From Sphingobacteriia bacterium (GTDB lineage Bacteria > Bacteroidota > Bacteroidia > NS11-12g > UBA955), in assembly GCA_021151535.1 (NCBI GenBank), contig JAGKXC010000003.1:1-62388 (forward strand): DNA of 62,388 nucleotides. Reading direction: 5' to 3'. A model generated the notes under the pieces. It made no database searches. It worked only from the letters and a program-made list of their open reading frames with translations, and was not told the DNA's origin. The translations under genes were made by a program, and so were the position numbers. This document shows, one piece after another, positions 45,601-54,000 of this stretch (the first letter of the stretch is position 1; each line of letters opens with the position of its first letter).

Positions 45601-45784
45601 CTGCGGTAATTGCTTTGAAAGCGGTGTTCACCAACTCAACGGCAGCACCTTCAATCGGTTTTTTGCTAGAAGCATCGGTAAGTACGCCCGATACGCTTCC
45701 TGTTTGTGCCATTGCACTACTCATTAACCAACATGTAAGTGGTAATAACAGAGAATGCAATCGCTTCCGTATAATTTGATACAT
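42656..45784 (-). CDS. SusC/RagA-family TonB-linked outer membrane protein
   Basis: A 1042-residue TonB-dependent transporter. The signal peptide ends at SSAMAQTGS; a carboxypeptidase-regulatory-like domain follows (SGVLTDASSKKPIEGAAVELV). The SusC signature and plug come next (VGYGRQTRRNVVGSIATVSG, ALQGKATGVQV, IRIRGASSISAAGDPLYVIDG, ILKDAAATSIYGSRGANGVI), then a barrel to the C-terminus ending ISLSINLSF. I start at ATG 45784; a TTG at 45790 is two codons upstream. First gene of a four-gene operon with SusD, a small lipoprotein and a secreted protein. No regulator or enzyme is nearby, so the substrate could be a glycan or a peptide. Confidence 0.94.
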   Translation of the reverse strand: MYQIIRKRLHSLLLPLTCWLMSSAMAQTGSVSGVLTDASSKKPIEGAAVELVNTAFKAITAVDGSYSIAGIAPGTYQIVFTKEQMEDGASMVTITNGGNTIVNLSLQTGITAMEGVVIVGYGRQTRRNVVGSIATVSGKDITDMPAPSFEAALQGKATGVQVIVGSGMAGSASLIRIRGASSISAAGDPLYVIDGIPVTQDYFMNRANGSNYGGGFNNNPLASINPDDIENIEILKDAAATSIYGSRGANGVILITTKRAKKKGLKFDVSARWGISEPTKKPNMLSGPEWLQLYQEAWQNDGHVGTPDLSLIGVRMTWDQAQKINTNWVDQVIGRGSKQNYNISGNYVGKNFAVKGILSYDDNGSFIIGNSYNRVAERVNMDFKPIKGVNLQLSHSLSQGTNHRVDASWAGGLGSAMSTMLNIYPLQPLYDSATKSYITPVGLQTIRDLKSWRTVEVRTINNASLSVDLAKNLVWNVSGSYDYMDYNEQLYEPAALIKYYNANYAFQGDAKWFPTWTANRNYYTTLQYNKDLGRNHSIAAMLGHEFQKSISKGKYVENFDAAGPIDKNPIAPSAFITDSTHTATAVTYSRTPYEWAFISYFGRFNYSYKNKFNFQVTSRWDGSSRFGRNNRYGFFPAAAIGYILSEESFIKKQRWINFLKARAGIGRSGNANFDNYARWGTITPSSNLPRYNTQPTLAPARLENPNLRWETTTNFDAGIEYGFLKNRISGDITYYHKLTTDVIMNVNIPVSTGFGNYYDNVGQITNQGVEFSLKTINIRKKNVNWTTNFNIAKNANKITSIGIYTPDAISGGTNDTRVVVNQPVGTNFLVRFSRIDPNTGAPIYLDLNGNETYKWDPANRVAVGNVLPKAFGNLGNVFTYKNWELNANIYYNIGGSIFESSVKRQLSMVTDWNMDRRVLDRWQAPGDANALYPKMTLSTFNHGSTTPWINTDLWLQDGTYVRLRTLSVSYRMPSAWLKKSKFDAMRIMLVGTNLLTWTRYTGIDPEIARDFENATDRNMSGSITYLTTPQEKSISLSINLSF

Positions 45785-45934
45785 AGGCAATAAATTAGTT
45801 TTGCAATATACTAAAAAAAATCAAGGAAGTGTCATTCTAACAATAAGTAAAAGTGTAGAAATGACGTTTTGCCACAAAAAATCCTAAAATCCTTATACAA
45901 AAGGAGTTCGCTATGAGCGTTTTTTGGTGAAATT

Positions 45935-47302
45935 TTATTGTGGTTTAGGATAAAACCGAATGATGGGCCTAAAGCCGGTATAGGCATTCGCACTAAATTT
46001 ATGTTGAAATTCTACGGCGAAAGGCTCAGTGTAATAGAAGTCTTTAAGGTAATTGCCCCCTTTAACTGCGTAGTAATTCACCATGTCTTCTTCTTTCCAC
46101 AAAGTTTTGCTTAAATCAAAAGCGGAAGGATTCTGATAAGCGTTGGGAACCAGTGTTCCACTGATGTTGTATGTGTACGTTTTATTGTTGAATAAATGAC
46201 CCATCGCTGGTGTGGAAGTCCACTCTGAAACATTTCCTAAAAAGTGGTTCACCGCTGACATTTCTTTTGGGAAATTCAATCCCGATGTCTCCATAGGTAT
46301 AGATAATCCCAGTCTCCAAGAATTAACATTGCCAATTTGGTAAATTTTTACACCATGCAAAGTGGATAGTCCATTGACATTCAAAATGAAACCATCTTTC
46401 ATTCCTATGATATTTAATAGGTTGTAATGGTTTACGTCTCTAATTACACTTCGATCTATTGTAATTGATTCTTTGTATTTCTTATTGAGAAGTGGTAGTA
46501 AAGGTTTGGCAATAAATTCATCATAGGCGGCAATCCATTCTGCTGTAGTGGGTAGGTCAACTTCAATCATCATATTCGAGGGAATGAGATTTGCCCACTT
46601 AGCCTTCAATTGTGTTTCTAACCATTTGCAATATGCCCTTGCTTGCACAGCACTAACACCAACAACAGGGTAGTTGTTGTATGCTTCATGCTGGAAATAA
46701 TAAATAGAATAAGCTTCATTGTATACAACTTGGCCCTGTATCCAAACATTGGTGTCGGGATAAATTTCAGAAACTTTTAAGCCATAATTTTTAATAAAAG
46801 TAGAGTCTTTTTTCATGGCATCTACAAAGCTTCTGTATTCTTTATTAGAAATCTCATTGTGGTAAACATAAAACGGACTAGTACTATAATGTTCACTTAG
46901 ATTGTGGATCGTATCAAATCCAGCATAATCATTAAATACCGGGAGGTAGGTATGTTTGGTTAAAAAGAGGGAGTCTTTGGGGTATTGCCAATTGGCAGCC
47001 TTAGGTAAATCCTTAGCTGAACTTGAAATAACTGGGAAGTATTGCAAATAGAAGTCCTTGTTCTTAGATAATGCATTCGGCGCTTTTAACGATTTTTTAA
47101 TCGGTTCAGCTGATTTTAAATAATACCGAAATGTTAAATCTTGATGGGGAAGAATTTGTGACGTCAAAGGATTAATAACCAACACAACAAAAAGTAAAAA
47201 TGCCCCTTTGAATTTACTCAATGAGCCAAAATGAAATCTCCAATATATGATGATTGTTGAATATTTAAAAAACAATGTATTTGCTAAATATTGAAATTTC
47301 AT
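45935..47302 (-). CDS. SUMF1/FGE-fold protein related to GldJ/GldK
   Basis: A 455-residue exported protein with a formylglycine-generating-enzyme-like fold. Similarity to gliding proteins GldJ/GldK is seen in YVYHNEISNKEYRSFVDAM, NNYPVVGVSAVQARAYCKWLE, LPTTAEWIAAYD, FLGNVSEWTS and AVKGGNYLKD. Unlike those lipoproteins it has no lipobox cysteine; the export signal is the hydrophobic stretch at about 32-48. From ATG 47302 the n-region is long; a TTG at 47221 would give a neater signal (about LSKFKGAFLLFVVLVINPLTSQ). It follows lptD by 27 bases, so the pair is likely co-transcribed. Catalytic activity is unlikely to be assumed; a structural role is equally possible. Confidence 0.75.
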   Translation of the reverse strand: MKFQYLANTLFFKYSTIIIYWRFHFGSLSKFKGAFLLFVVLVINPLTSQILPHQDLTFRYYLKSAEPIKKSLKAPNALSKNKDFYLQYFPVISSSAKDLPKAANWQYPKDSLFLTKHTYLPVFNDYAGFDTIHNLSEHYSTSPFYVYHNEISNKEYRSFVDAMKKDSTFIKNYGLKVSEIYPDTNVWIQGQVVYNEAYSIYYFQHEAYNNYPVVGVSAVQARAYCKWLETQLKAKWANLIPSNMMIEVDLPTTAEWIAAYDEFIAKPLLPLLNKKYKESITIDRSVIRDVNHYNLLNIIGMKDGFILNVNGLSTLHGVKIYQIGNVNSWRLGLSIPMETSGLNFPKEMSAVNHFLGNVSEWTSTPAMGHLFNNKTYTYNISGTLVPNAYQNPSAFDLSKTLWKEEDMVNYYAVKGGNYLKDFYYTEPFAVEFQHKFSANAYTGFRPIIRFYPKPQ

Positions 47303-47329
47303 GATTGATTGATTTAAATTAATAATTTG

Positions 47330-49954
47330 TTACCTCATCTGAATCAAAGCAGGATTGGATGTTACGGTTCTGTTGATTTTCAAATCTCTTAACAGGGGAG
47401 ACTTAGGTCTTAATGAAAATAACCATTGCTTCCCATATCCAGAAGGGATAAATGTGAATTCTAGCTGCCAACAATGTAAAGACCTTACAACGGTGAATTG
47501 TGAAGATGCTACTTGTTTGCGCATGAAGTCATAGCCAGTGCTGTAAGCTATTTTCCATTCATCTGTAATATTAATGTCGCCATTTATCGTTAATCGGTTG
47601 TTGGTTAAGTTGTTGCCAGTATAACCTTTGTGCTCCGAATTCAAGTTTAAATTGTATGTAAAACCAATAGACCAAGCTTTGCTAAAATCGTAATAATCCC
47701 AAGGTTGATTTTTTACTTGTTCTAACTCCTCTGGATCTGCGTCTTTTGTTTTGTCTAGATTCCCATCGCCAGATTTCTCCGTTTTCGACTTTGATTTGAA
47801 CATGTCAGGTGTGATTTTAGACGAAACGTTGGCATTAAAATTCTTAAATCGCAAGGGCATACCGCTTGAGTTGACATAAAAATTGTTAATTGCGTGCCCA
47901 TTTTTAAATTCGTAGAAACTGTGTGATGCAGTAAGTCCAATACGTAACTGTTTAAATAACACAGTATTTAAGGTTGAATTTATGTCGCTAAATTTTAAAG
48001 AATCAGCAAACATATTGTAATTGCCATTGAAACTCAATTGGTCAATAATGTTTACTTTTTCTGGTTTTTTACCTCCTGTGGTATCGGTTTTTGCGATTTT
48101 TTTGGCTTGGAAGTTATTGCCAATGCCATATGTTATTGCTCCACCACCAACTTGTCCTGTACCGCCATATAGATTTGATGCAAAAATGCTGTAATCCCTA
48201 GTTTTATTGCCTGAATCAATGTAGCTGCGGGTCCATCCTTTTGCTTTTCCGTCAATTTCCGGGCGATAAGTAAATCCAATACTCGGAGTGATTGTATGTC
48301 TTATCGCGCGAATTCTTCCTATTTTGAGTTTATTAAAGGTACCATAAATGTTGGTGTTAAGGTTGGCGGTCGCGTCATAATTGTATAACCTAAAAAAGCT
48401 CATTGTGTCACGAATGGCGACCTTTTTATTTGCAATATCCCAGTTTTGAAGTTTAGCTTGAAAATACCAAGTTTCACTGTAATTGAAAGAAGGCGTAAGA
48501 TTCAGAACGCCTTTAAATAATTTCACATTGGTTGAAATGGGAATTCTATGCTTCACGCCTGATTGAAGGTTGTCGAAAGCAGTTTTGTATTTATCACTAA
48601 AAATGATTGTGTCTTTGGTATTCAATACGTTAGCATAGTTCATGTTGTAGCCCAATCGCAATTGTTGGTACCATTTGCTATTGCTGCTGTTTTTCTTGGC
48701 GAAGGGTGTTAAGCTTGATACACCTAAATTGATGTTTGGTAATTCAATTCGGAAGTCGCGGGTTTGGGTATTTTGACTATGTCGAGCGCTTGCGGTTAGA
48801 TTCATCTTGTTTTTAAAGAAGTTCTGACCATAATTGACACTTGAAGTGAACTGATTGTTGTTCAGTGATCTTACGTCTTGCGCATTTTTCTTGTTAAAAT
48901 TACCAGTTACAATATTGATATTACCATTTAATGTTATCCCAGGTAGTAATTTTGGATCCATGTTAAACTGGCCAGTGATGCCAAAGTCGATCGTTTTCTT
49001 GTATTCTGGATTGGCGAAATCTAAGCCATTACCAAATCTACTGGCTTGTAGATTTAAGTTGCCTTTCCAGTGATACCGTTTGGAGAAATTGGTTTGAATT
49101 TTCCCTCTTAAATCGCCATTTAAAAATACATCGGTAGCAACGGTTAAGTCCATAAATTGACCTAAAGCTGTGTAATAACCTAAGTTAGAAAGAAAGAATG
49201 ATTTGTTTGGGCGAAAGTATCCATAGTTTGGCATAAGAATCCCATTTCTTCTACCTTTTTGCAATGGTGCTAATCCAAAAGGTAGTGCCAAAGGCGTAGG
49301 AATTCCTAGGAAAACCATATTTGCGGGGCCAAAGAATGCTTTGTTGTTGGGTATGATTTTGATTTTTGAAGTATTGAGATAAAAGTGTGGATTCGGATCA
49401 TCGCAAGTAGTTAGTTTGCCATTTGCACCAATAAACGCACCATTAGGTTGTTTTACTACTGCTTGTAATTGTACATACGCTTCATCTTGTTTGAGATGCA
49501 ATCCGTAAACTTTTCCTTTTTGGGTAGAAGAGGAGTAAATCATTGAGTCTGCTTCATAGGTTTCTCCTTTATCTTTGAATTGGGGTTTATCGCTGTAATT
49601 ACCAGCCGAATCAGGTCCGCCTTTTGCAAACAATATTTTTTTATTTAATCTAACTTCGATAAATCTAGCCTGCAAATCGGTTTGGTCGAATTGAACATGT
49701 GCTTTGTGGTAAAGTTGGGCAGTAGCTTTGTTTACCCAAAGGGTTAAGCTATCTTGTGCATCATAATGAATGGGCGATTGCAGTGAGGATTTGGTAGTGA
49801 AAGGTAAACTGTCTGTTTTATTAGACTTAATGCTGATGCTATCAGTTTTTTGTAAGGTTTGACTTAATAGTGTTTGAGTAAAAATGAGAAAAAACAAAGC
49901 AATCCACACGGTGCGTGAACTACCTGTATTATATATAAGGTGAAAATTTCTCAA
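47330..49954 (-). CDS. lptD: LptD-like LPS assembly outer membrane protein
   Basis: An 874-residue protein of the Bacteroidota LptD type, which inserts LPS into the outer leaflet. After the signal sequence (hydrophobic WIALFFLIFTQTLLSQ), residues about 55-200 form an OstA/LptA-like jellyroll (VNKATAQLYHKAHVQFDQTDLQA, YEADSMIYSSSTQKGKVYGL). From about 215 a large barrel follows (GIPTPLALPFGLAPLQKGRRNGILMP, YGYFRPNKSFFLSNLGYY). The start is a TTG at 49954; no ATG exists near the N-terminus, and a GTG inside the signal (MWIALFF) is the alternative. It diverges from the amidase gene across 109 bases. Confidence 0.85.
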   Translation of the reverse strand: MRNFHLIYNTGSSRTVWIALFFLIFTQTLLSQTLQKTDSISIKSNKTDSLPFTTKSSLQSPIHYDAQDSLTLWVNKATAQLYHKAHVQFDQTDLQARFIEVRLNKKILFAKGGPDSAGNYSDKPQFKDKGETYEADSMIYSSSTQKGKVYGLHLKQDEAYVQLQAVVKQPNGAFIGANGKLTTCDDPNPHFYLNTSKIKIIPNNKAFFGPANMVFLGIPTPLALPFGLAPLQKGRRNGILMPNYGYFRPNKSFFLSNLGYYTALGQFMDLTVATDVFLNGDLRGKIQTNFSKRYHWKGNLNLQASRFGNGLDFANPEYKKTIDFGITGQFNMDPKLLPGITLNGNINIVTGNFNKKNAQDVRSLNNNQFTSSVNYGQNFFKNKMNLTASARHSQNTQTRDFRIELPNINLGVSSLTPFAKKNSSNSKWYQQLRLGYNMNYANVLNTKDTIIFSDKYKTAFDNLQSGVKHRIPISTNVKLFKGVLNLTPSFNYSETWYFQAKLQNWDIANKKVAIRDTMSFFRLYNYDATANLNTNIYGTFNKLKIGRIRAIRHTITPSIGFTYRPEIDGKAKGWTRSYIDSGNKTRDYSIFASNLYGGTGQVGGGAITYGIGNNFQAKKIAKTDTTGGKKPEKVNIIDQLSFNGNYNMFADSLKFSDINSTLNTVLFKQLRIGLTASHSFYEFKNGHAINNFYVNSSGMPLRFKNFNANVSSKITPDMFKSKSKTEKSGDGNLDKTKDADPEELEQVKNQPWDYYDFSKAWSIGFTYNLNLNSEHKGYTGNNLTNNRLTINGDINITDEWKIAYSTGYDFMRKQVASSQFTVVRSLHCWQLEFTFIPSGYGKQWLFSLRPKSPLLRDLKINRTVTSNPALIQMR

Positions 49955-50063
49955 ATCGGTGCGAAATTCGGCAAAAAAATTGCGTATCGGAAAAAGGCTT
50001 TCAACAATTTTCGAAATTATCGAGTAGTTGACAGAAAATAAACGATAAAATAAAAGAAATCAT

Positions 50064-50978
50064 ATGTTTAATCTCAAAAGTAAGGTAAAGGCAATATCAG
50101 AGCAGTTAGTTTTGAAAATGCGCAGGGGGTTAGGGAATCGATGGGTTTCTTTTAAAAGTGCATGGCAATTTGTTATAGTTGTGTTTTTAATTGCAGGTTT
50201 ACCTGCCGCAAAAAGTGTACGTGTGGTAACGGGTCTTAAAACAATCGTTATCGATGCGGGTCATGGCGGAGTAGATCCAGGATGTAATGGCGCAAATGAA
50301 ATTACAGAGAAACAAGTTACGCTTGGCGTAGCGATGAAATTAGGGAAGTTTTTGGCAGACAGCATGCCATCCGTTAAAGTAATCTATACGAGAACTACGG
50401 ACAAGTCGTTGAAATTGTGGGAAAGACCTTATTTAGCGAATAAGAATGCGGCCGATTTATTTATTTCAATTCATTGTAACGCAAACAATAATACTGGAGC
50501 AGCAGGTAGTGAAACTTATTTTATGGGTTTACACAAATCGGAGGGCAATTTAGAAGTGGCAAAGCGAGAAAATTCAGCTATTACTTACGAGGCCGATTAT
50601 CAAAGTAATGAGCGATATGGAGGATTTGATCCAAATTCACCTGAGGGGCACATTATTTTTTCATTGGTACAAAATGCCTTTATGAAGCAAAGTTTAAAGT
50701 TGGCTACGAAAATTGAGAGTGAAACAGGAAAAATTAGTGCTATTAAAAGCAGGGGAGTAAAGCAAGCCGGTTTTTTGGTGTTATGGCAGACATCTATGCC
50801 GAGTGTACTAGTAGAAACTGGATTTTTGACCAATTCAAATGATAGAAAGGTTTTAAAAACTGAGGAGGGTCAACGAAAAATCGCACAAGGAATTTTTCGT
50901 GCAATTAAAGATTATAAGAGTTCTTTGGAGGCGATACAGTCAAATGAGACTCCTAACTCAGTGGGAGGCAATCCCTAA
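50064..50978 (+). CDS. N-acetylmuramoyl-L-alanine amidase (Amidase_3)
   Basis: A 304-residue zinc peptidoglycan amidase that cleaves the bond between MurNAc and the stem peptide. Zinc and catalytic residues are visible: H in IDAGHGGVDPG, E in NEITEKQ, H in FISIHCNANN, and the catalytic E in VLVETGFLTN. A membrane or signal segment (FVIVVFLIAGLPAAKS) lies at about 36-51. The start is ATG 50064. In related genomes this gene is, as I recall, usually followed directly by an MCE/MlaD gene; here a 4.1-kb surface-protein gene lies between. The downstream sequence 50976-51001 has a weak A/T-only hairpin. Confidence 0.9.
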   Translation: MFNLKSKVKAISEQLVLKMRRGLGNRWVSFKSAWQFVIVVFLIAGLPAAKSVRVVTGLKTIVIDAGHGGVDPGCNGANEITEKQVTLGVAMKLGKFLADSMPSVKVIYTRTTDKSLKLWERPYLANKNAADLFISIHCNANNNTGAAGSETYFMGLHKSEGNLEVAKRENSAITYEADYQSNERYGGFDPNSPEGHIIFSLVQNAFMKQSLKLATKIESETGKISAIKSRGVKQAGFLVLWQTSMPSVLVETGFLTNSNDRKVLKTEEGQRKIAQGIFRAIKDYKSSLEAIQSNETPNSVGGNP

Positions 50979-51018
50979 GAGTTTTTTTTAAAAAATCTTA
51001 CTTTTTTTTACAATTTTC

Positions 51019-51046
51019 TTGCAACCTTTTGCAGAATTCACGTCAT
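51019..51046 (+). promoter_or_regulatory. Predicted ECF-sigma promoter of the giant surface-protein gene
   Basis: TTGCAACCTTT at 51019-51029 and CGTCAT at 51041-51046 repeat the elements found before the ECF sigma gene at 3624, with the same 20-base distance from GCAACC to CGTCAT. Both are also preceded by a T-rich stretch containing ACA. The predicted leader to ATG 51074 is about 22 bases. Confidence 0.6.
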
Positions 51047-51073
51047 TTGTGAAAACTAACCTAAATTTTTTCT

Positions 51074-54000
51074 ATGAAATCAACAATTACAAAACTCAAA
51101 AGCCTTGTGTTTTCAGCTGTTTTGCTGGGGGGATTCCTCTCAACGGCAACGGTGAAAGCACAGTGTCCCACGGCATGCGCGGGGCAAAACTCTTGGGGTT
51201 GCGGTGGCGCACTAGTAGGTAGCGGTACTGATTACCCAGGAGACATCCTTGCTGTTTCGGTAAAGGATGCAAAGGGTACTTCATTAGCTTCTTACAGTGG
51301 ATTGGGGTGTACTAGTTACACTGCATCTTCTACTTACAAAGGGGTTTTAAACCAAGGTAAGGCATTCGACGTTACTGCGGGTGAAGTTATCAGTGTTACT
51401 GTGGATGGTGGTACTTGGGCTTCTCAAAGCTGGGGTACACGTGTAGGTATTTGGATTGACGCTAACCGTGATGGTCAGTTTGGTCAAACTGAGTGCTTGG
51501 TAGATCCTAACACAAACATTGCTTCTGGTCCAACTACTTACAATTTGACTATGCCATGTTGGAAAACAACTGGTTGTAGTTACATGCGTATCCGAGGTGG
51601 TGCTTCTGTTTACACATTGAACAACACTATGGGTTGTAACACACAGAACACATACGGAAACGTGTTGGATTTGGAATTGAACTTGAAATTGGGTGCAACT
51701 CCAGTTGCTAATTTCACCGTTCCTTCTTCCAACAATTATGTGAATCAATTGGTTAAATTTAATGCAGTTAATCCAAGCAATGGTTATTTGTATAAGTGGA
51801 CTTTCGATAAGGCTGCAACACCTCCGTATACTGGTTACAGTAATACTACAGCAAAAGGTGCGGCAACTTGGAAGAGTTCTGCCAATGGTGGCCCTGGCCC
51901 AGGTAAGTATGATGTGAAATTATTGGTTTCATATTGCGGTCTTGCAGACTCAATTACCAAGCAGGTAACAATTGTTAATCCTACAAGTACGCCAAAAGCA
52001 GATTTTATTGCTTCTTCTAATGAAGTAGAAATCTATTTCGATGTACAAATGTTTGATTTGAGTAATCAAGGTGCTTACAAATGGAGTTGGGAATTATATT
52101 CTCCAACAGGTATCGATGACCAAACTGCTACTGTACAGAACCCTAAATTCACTTTACAAGAGACTGGCTGGTACAAAGTATGTTTAACCAGTGAGAACGA
52201 CTTAGGTGCTTCTAATAAATTGTGTAAGGATCGTTACATTGAGTGTATCAACCCTACAGAATATATCATGGGTCCTCAACACGAGACTCAAGCAAAATCA
52301 GGTACAATCTATGATCATGGTTATACTTCTCCTTACAGCAATAACCGTAAGAGAACTATTGACTATTTCAAAATTGTTCCTTGTGGTGCTGAAAAAATCA
52401 CATTGACATTCGCACAATTGAAATTAGCTGATGCTGGTGACATTTTGAGAATCTATGATTACAGTGAAGAAAATCCAAATAAATTGGTTGCTACAATCAA
52501 TGGAACGAATGTTTCTAAATACGACACAGCTAAAATTGTTTTAACAAGTGGTGTTGGTTATTTAACTTTTGAATCAAATGGTACTGGTACTGATGCTGGT
52601 TATATTATTAATTTCGAAGCGAAATTGAAGCCTGCCATTAAGCCAGAAGCTGATTGGTACACTGAATTTTTGCCTATTGCTACTGGAACTACTGTAGATT
52701 TCTTGAATACTTCTAAGAATGCTTTGGGTATCCCTGAGTATGAGTGGACTGTATTAGACTATACAGGTGATCCTGATTTCGGCGCAGTAACTGCTCCTGC
52801 TTTGAGTAAAGATTTTTCTTATACTTTCAATTCAACAGGTGATTTCCACTTAATGTTGGTTGCAAGAACTTGTACTGGTGTAGATACTGTCATTAAGAAG
52901 TTTAACGTTTACACTCCAACAGGTCCAGGCAACTTGGATTATGTTGCCTCTAATGTTCGTCCAAACGTAAATGACGTAATTAAAATCACAACTAAAACTG
53001 ATTTCGCTACTAACTTTGAATGGAACATTTTCCCTACAACTTTCACTTATGAAAATGGTACTAGTTCAACTAGCAAAAATCCTGAAATTAAATTCACAAA
53101 AGGTGGTGCTTACACATTCACTTTAACTGCTTATAATTCTCCAGGTGGTCAGTCAGCTACTACTAAGAAAGTAATTAAGAACAAGTATGTTATCGTATTA
53201 GACTATTGTATTCCTTTGGTTGATATCCAGTCTTCTGACGTAGGTATTAACAAAGTTGTGTTAAGCAAAGATTCTAAGTCTTTGATGACAAACGAATCAG
53301 AAGCCGGTGCTTCGCCATACACTGATTACAGTGATGATGCTGACATGATTGTTCCTGTTTTAACTTTCGGTGCGGAGTATGAAGTAGAAGTTACTAGAAA
53401 CACTATTTCTAACGATGTTAACTATAAAGTTTGGATCGACTTCAACATTGATGGTGATTTCAATGATGCTAACGAAGAAGTATTAACCAGCGGTAAAATT
53501 TCTTCTGCTTCTACATCTGCTAAGTTTAAAGTTCCAACTTTGGCTAACAGTTTTGAAGGTAGAGCACGCATGCGTGTAGGTGTTTCTTATTCTGACTTCA
53601 GCAACACTCCTTGTGGTGTGAACACTGTAGGTGAATTTGAAGACTATGCTATTGTTTTAGCTAACGACAATTTGCCTCCATCAATTACTTTGATTGGTTC
53701 TGATACAGTAAGAGTTGAGAAGTCTACAACCAAGACTGCTTGCTATCAAGAAATTGCAACGAAGACTTATAAGGCTTCTGACCCAACTGAAGGTGACATG
53801 ACAAGCCAAGTAGTTGTTAAAACCGATTTGGATTGCACAGCTCCTGGTATTTATACTTTCGAATTCAATTTGCAAGATGCTTCTGGTAACAAAGCTATCA
53901 CTCGCACTCGTACAGTAATTGTTGCATTAGACAAAACAGCTCCTGTTTTAACATTGAACGGAAACGACACCATTGTTCTTGAACAGTGTGATGTTTACAA

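Noticed and set aside
45791..45934. CGTCAT on the minus strand upstream of susC, resembling the ECF -10 element
   Set aside because: The sequence 20 bases upstream is not GCAACC but a T-rich stretch, so only half of the promoter is present.
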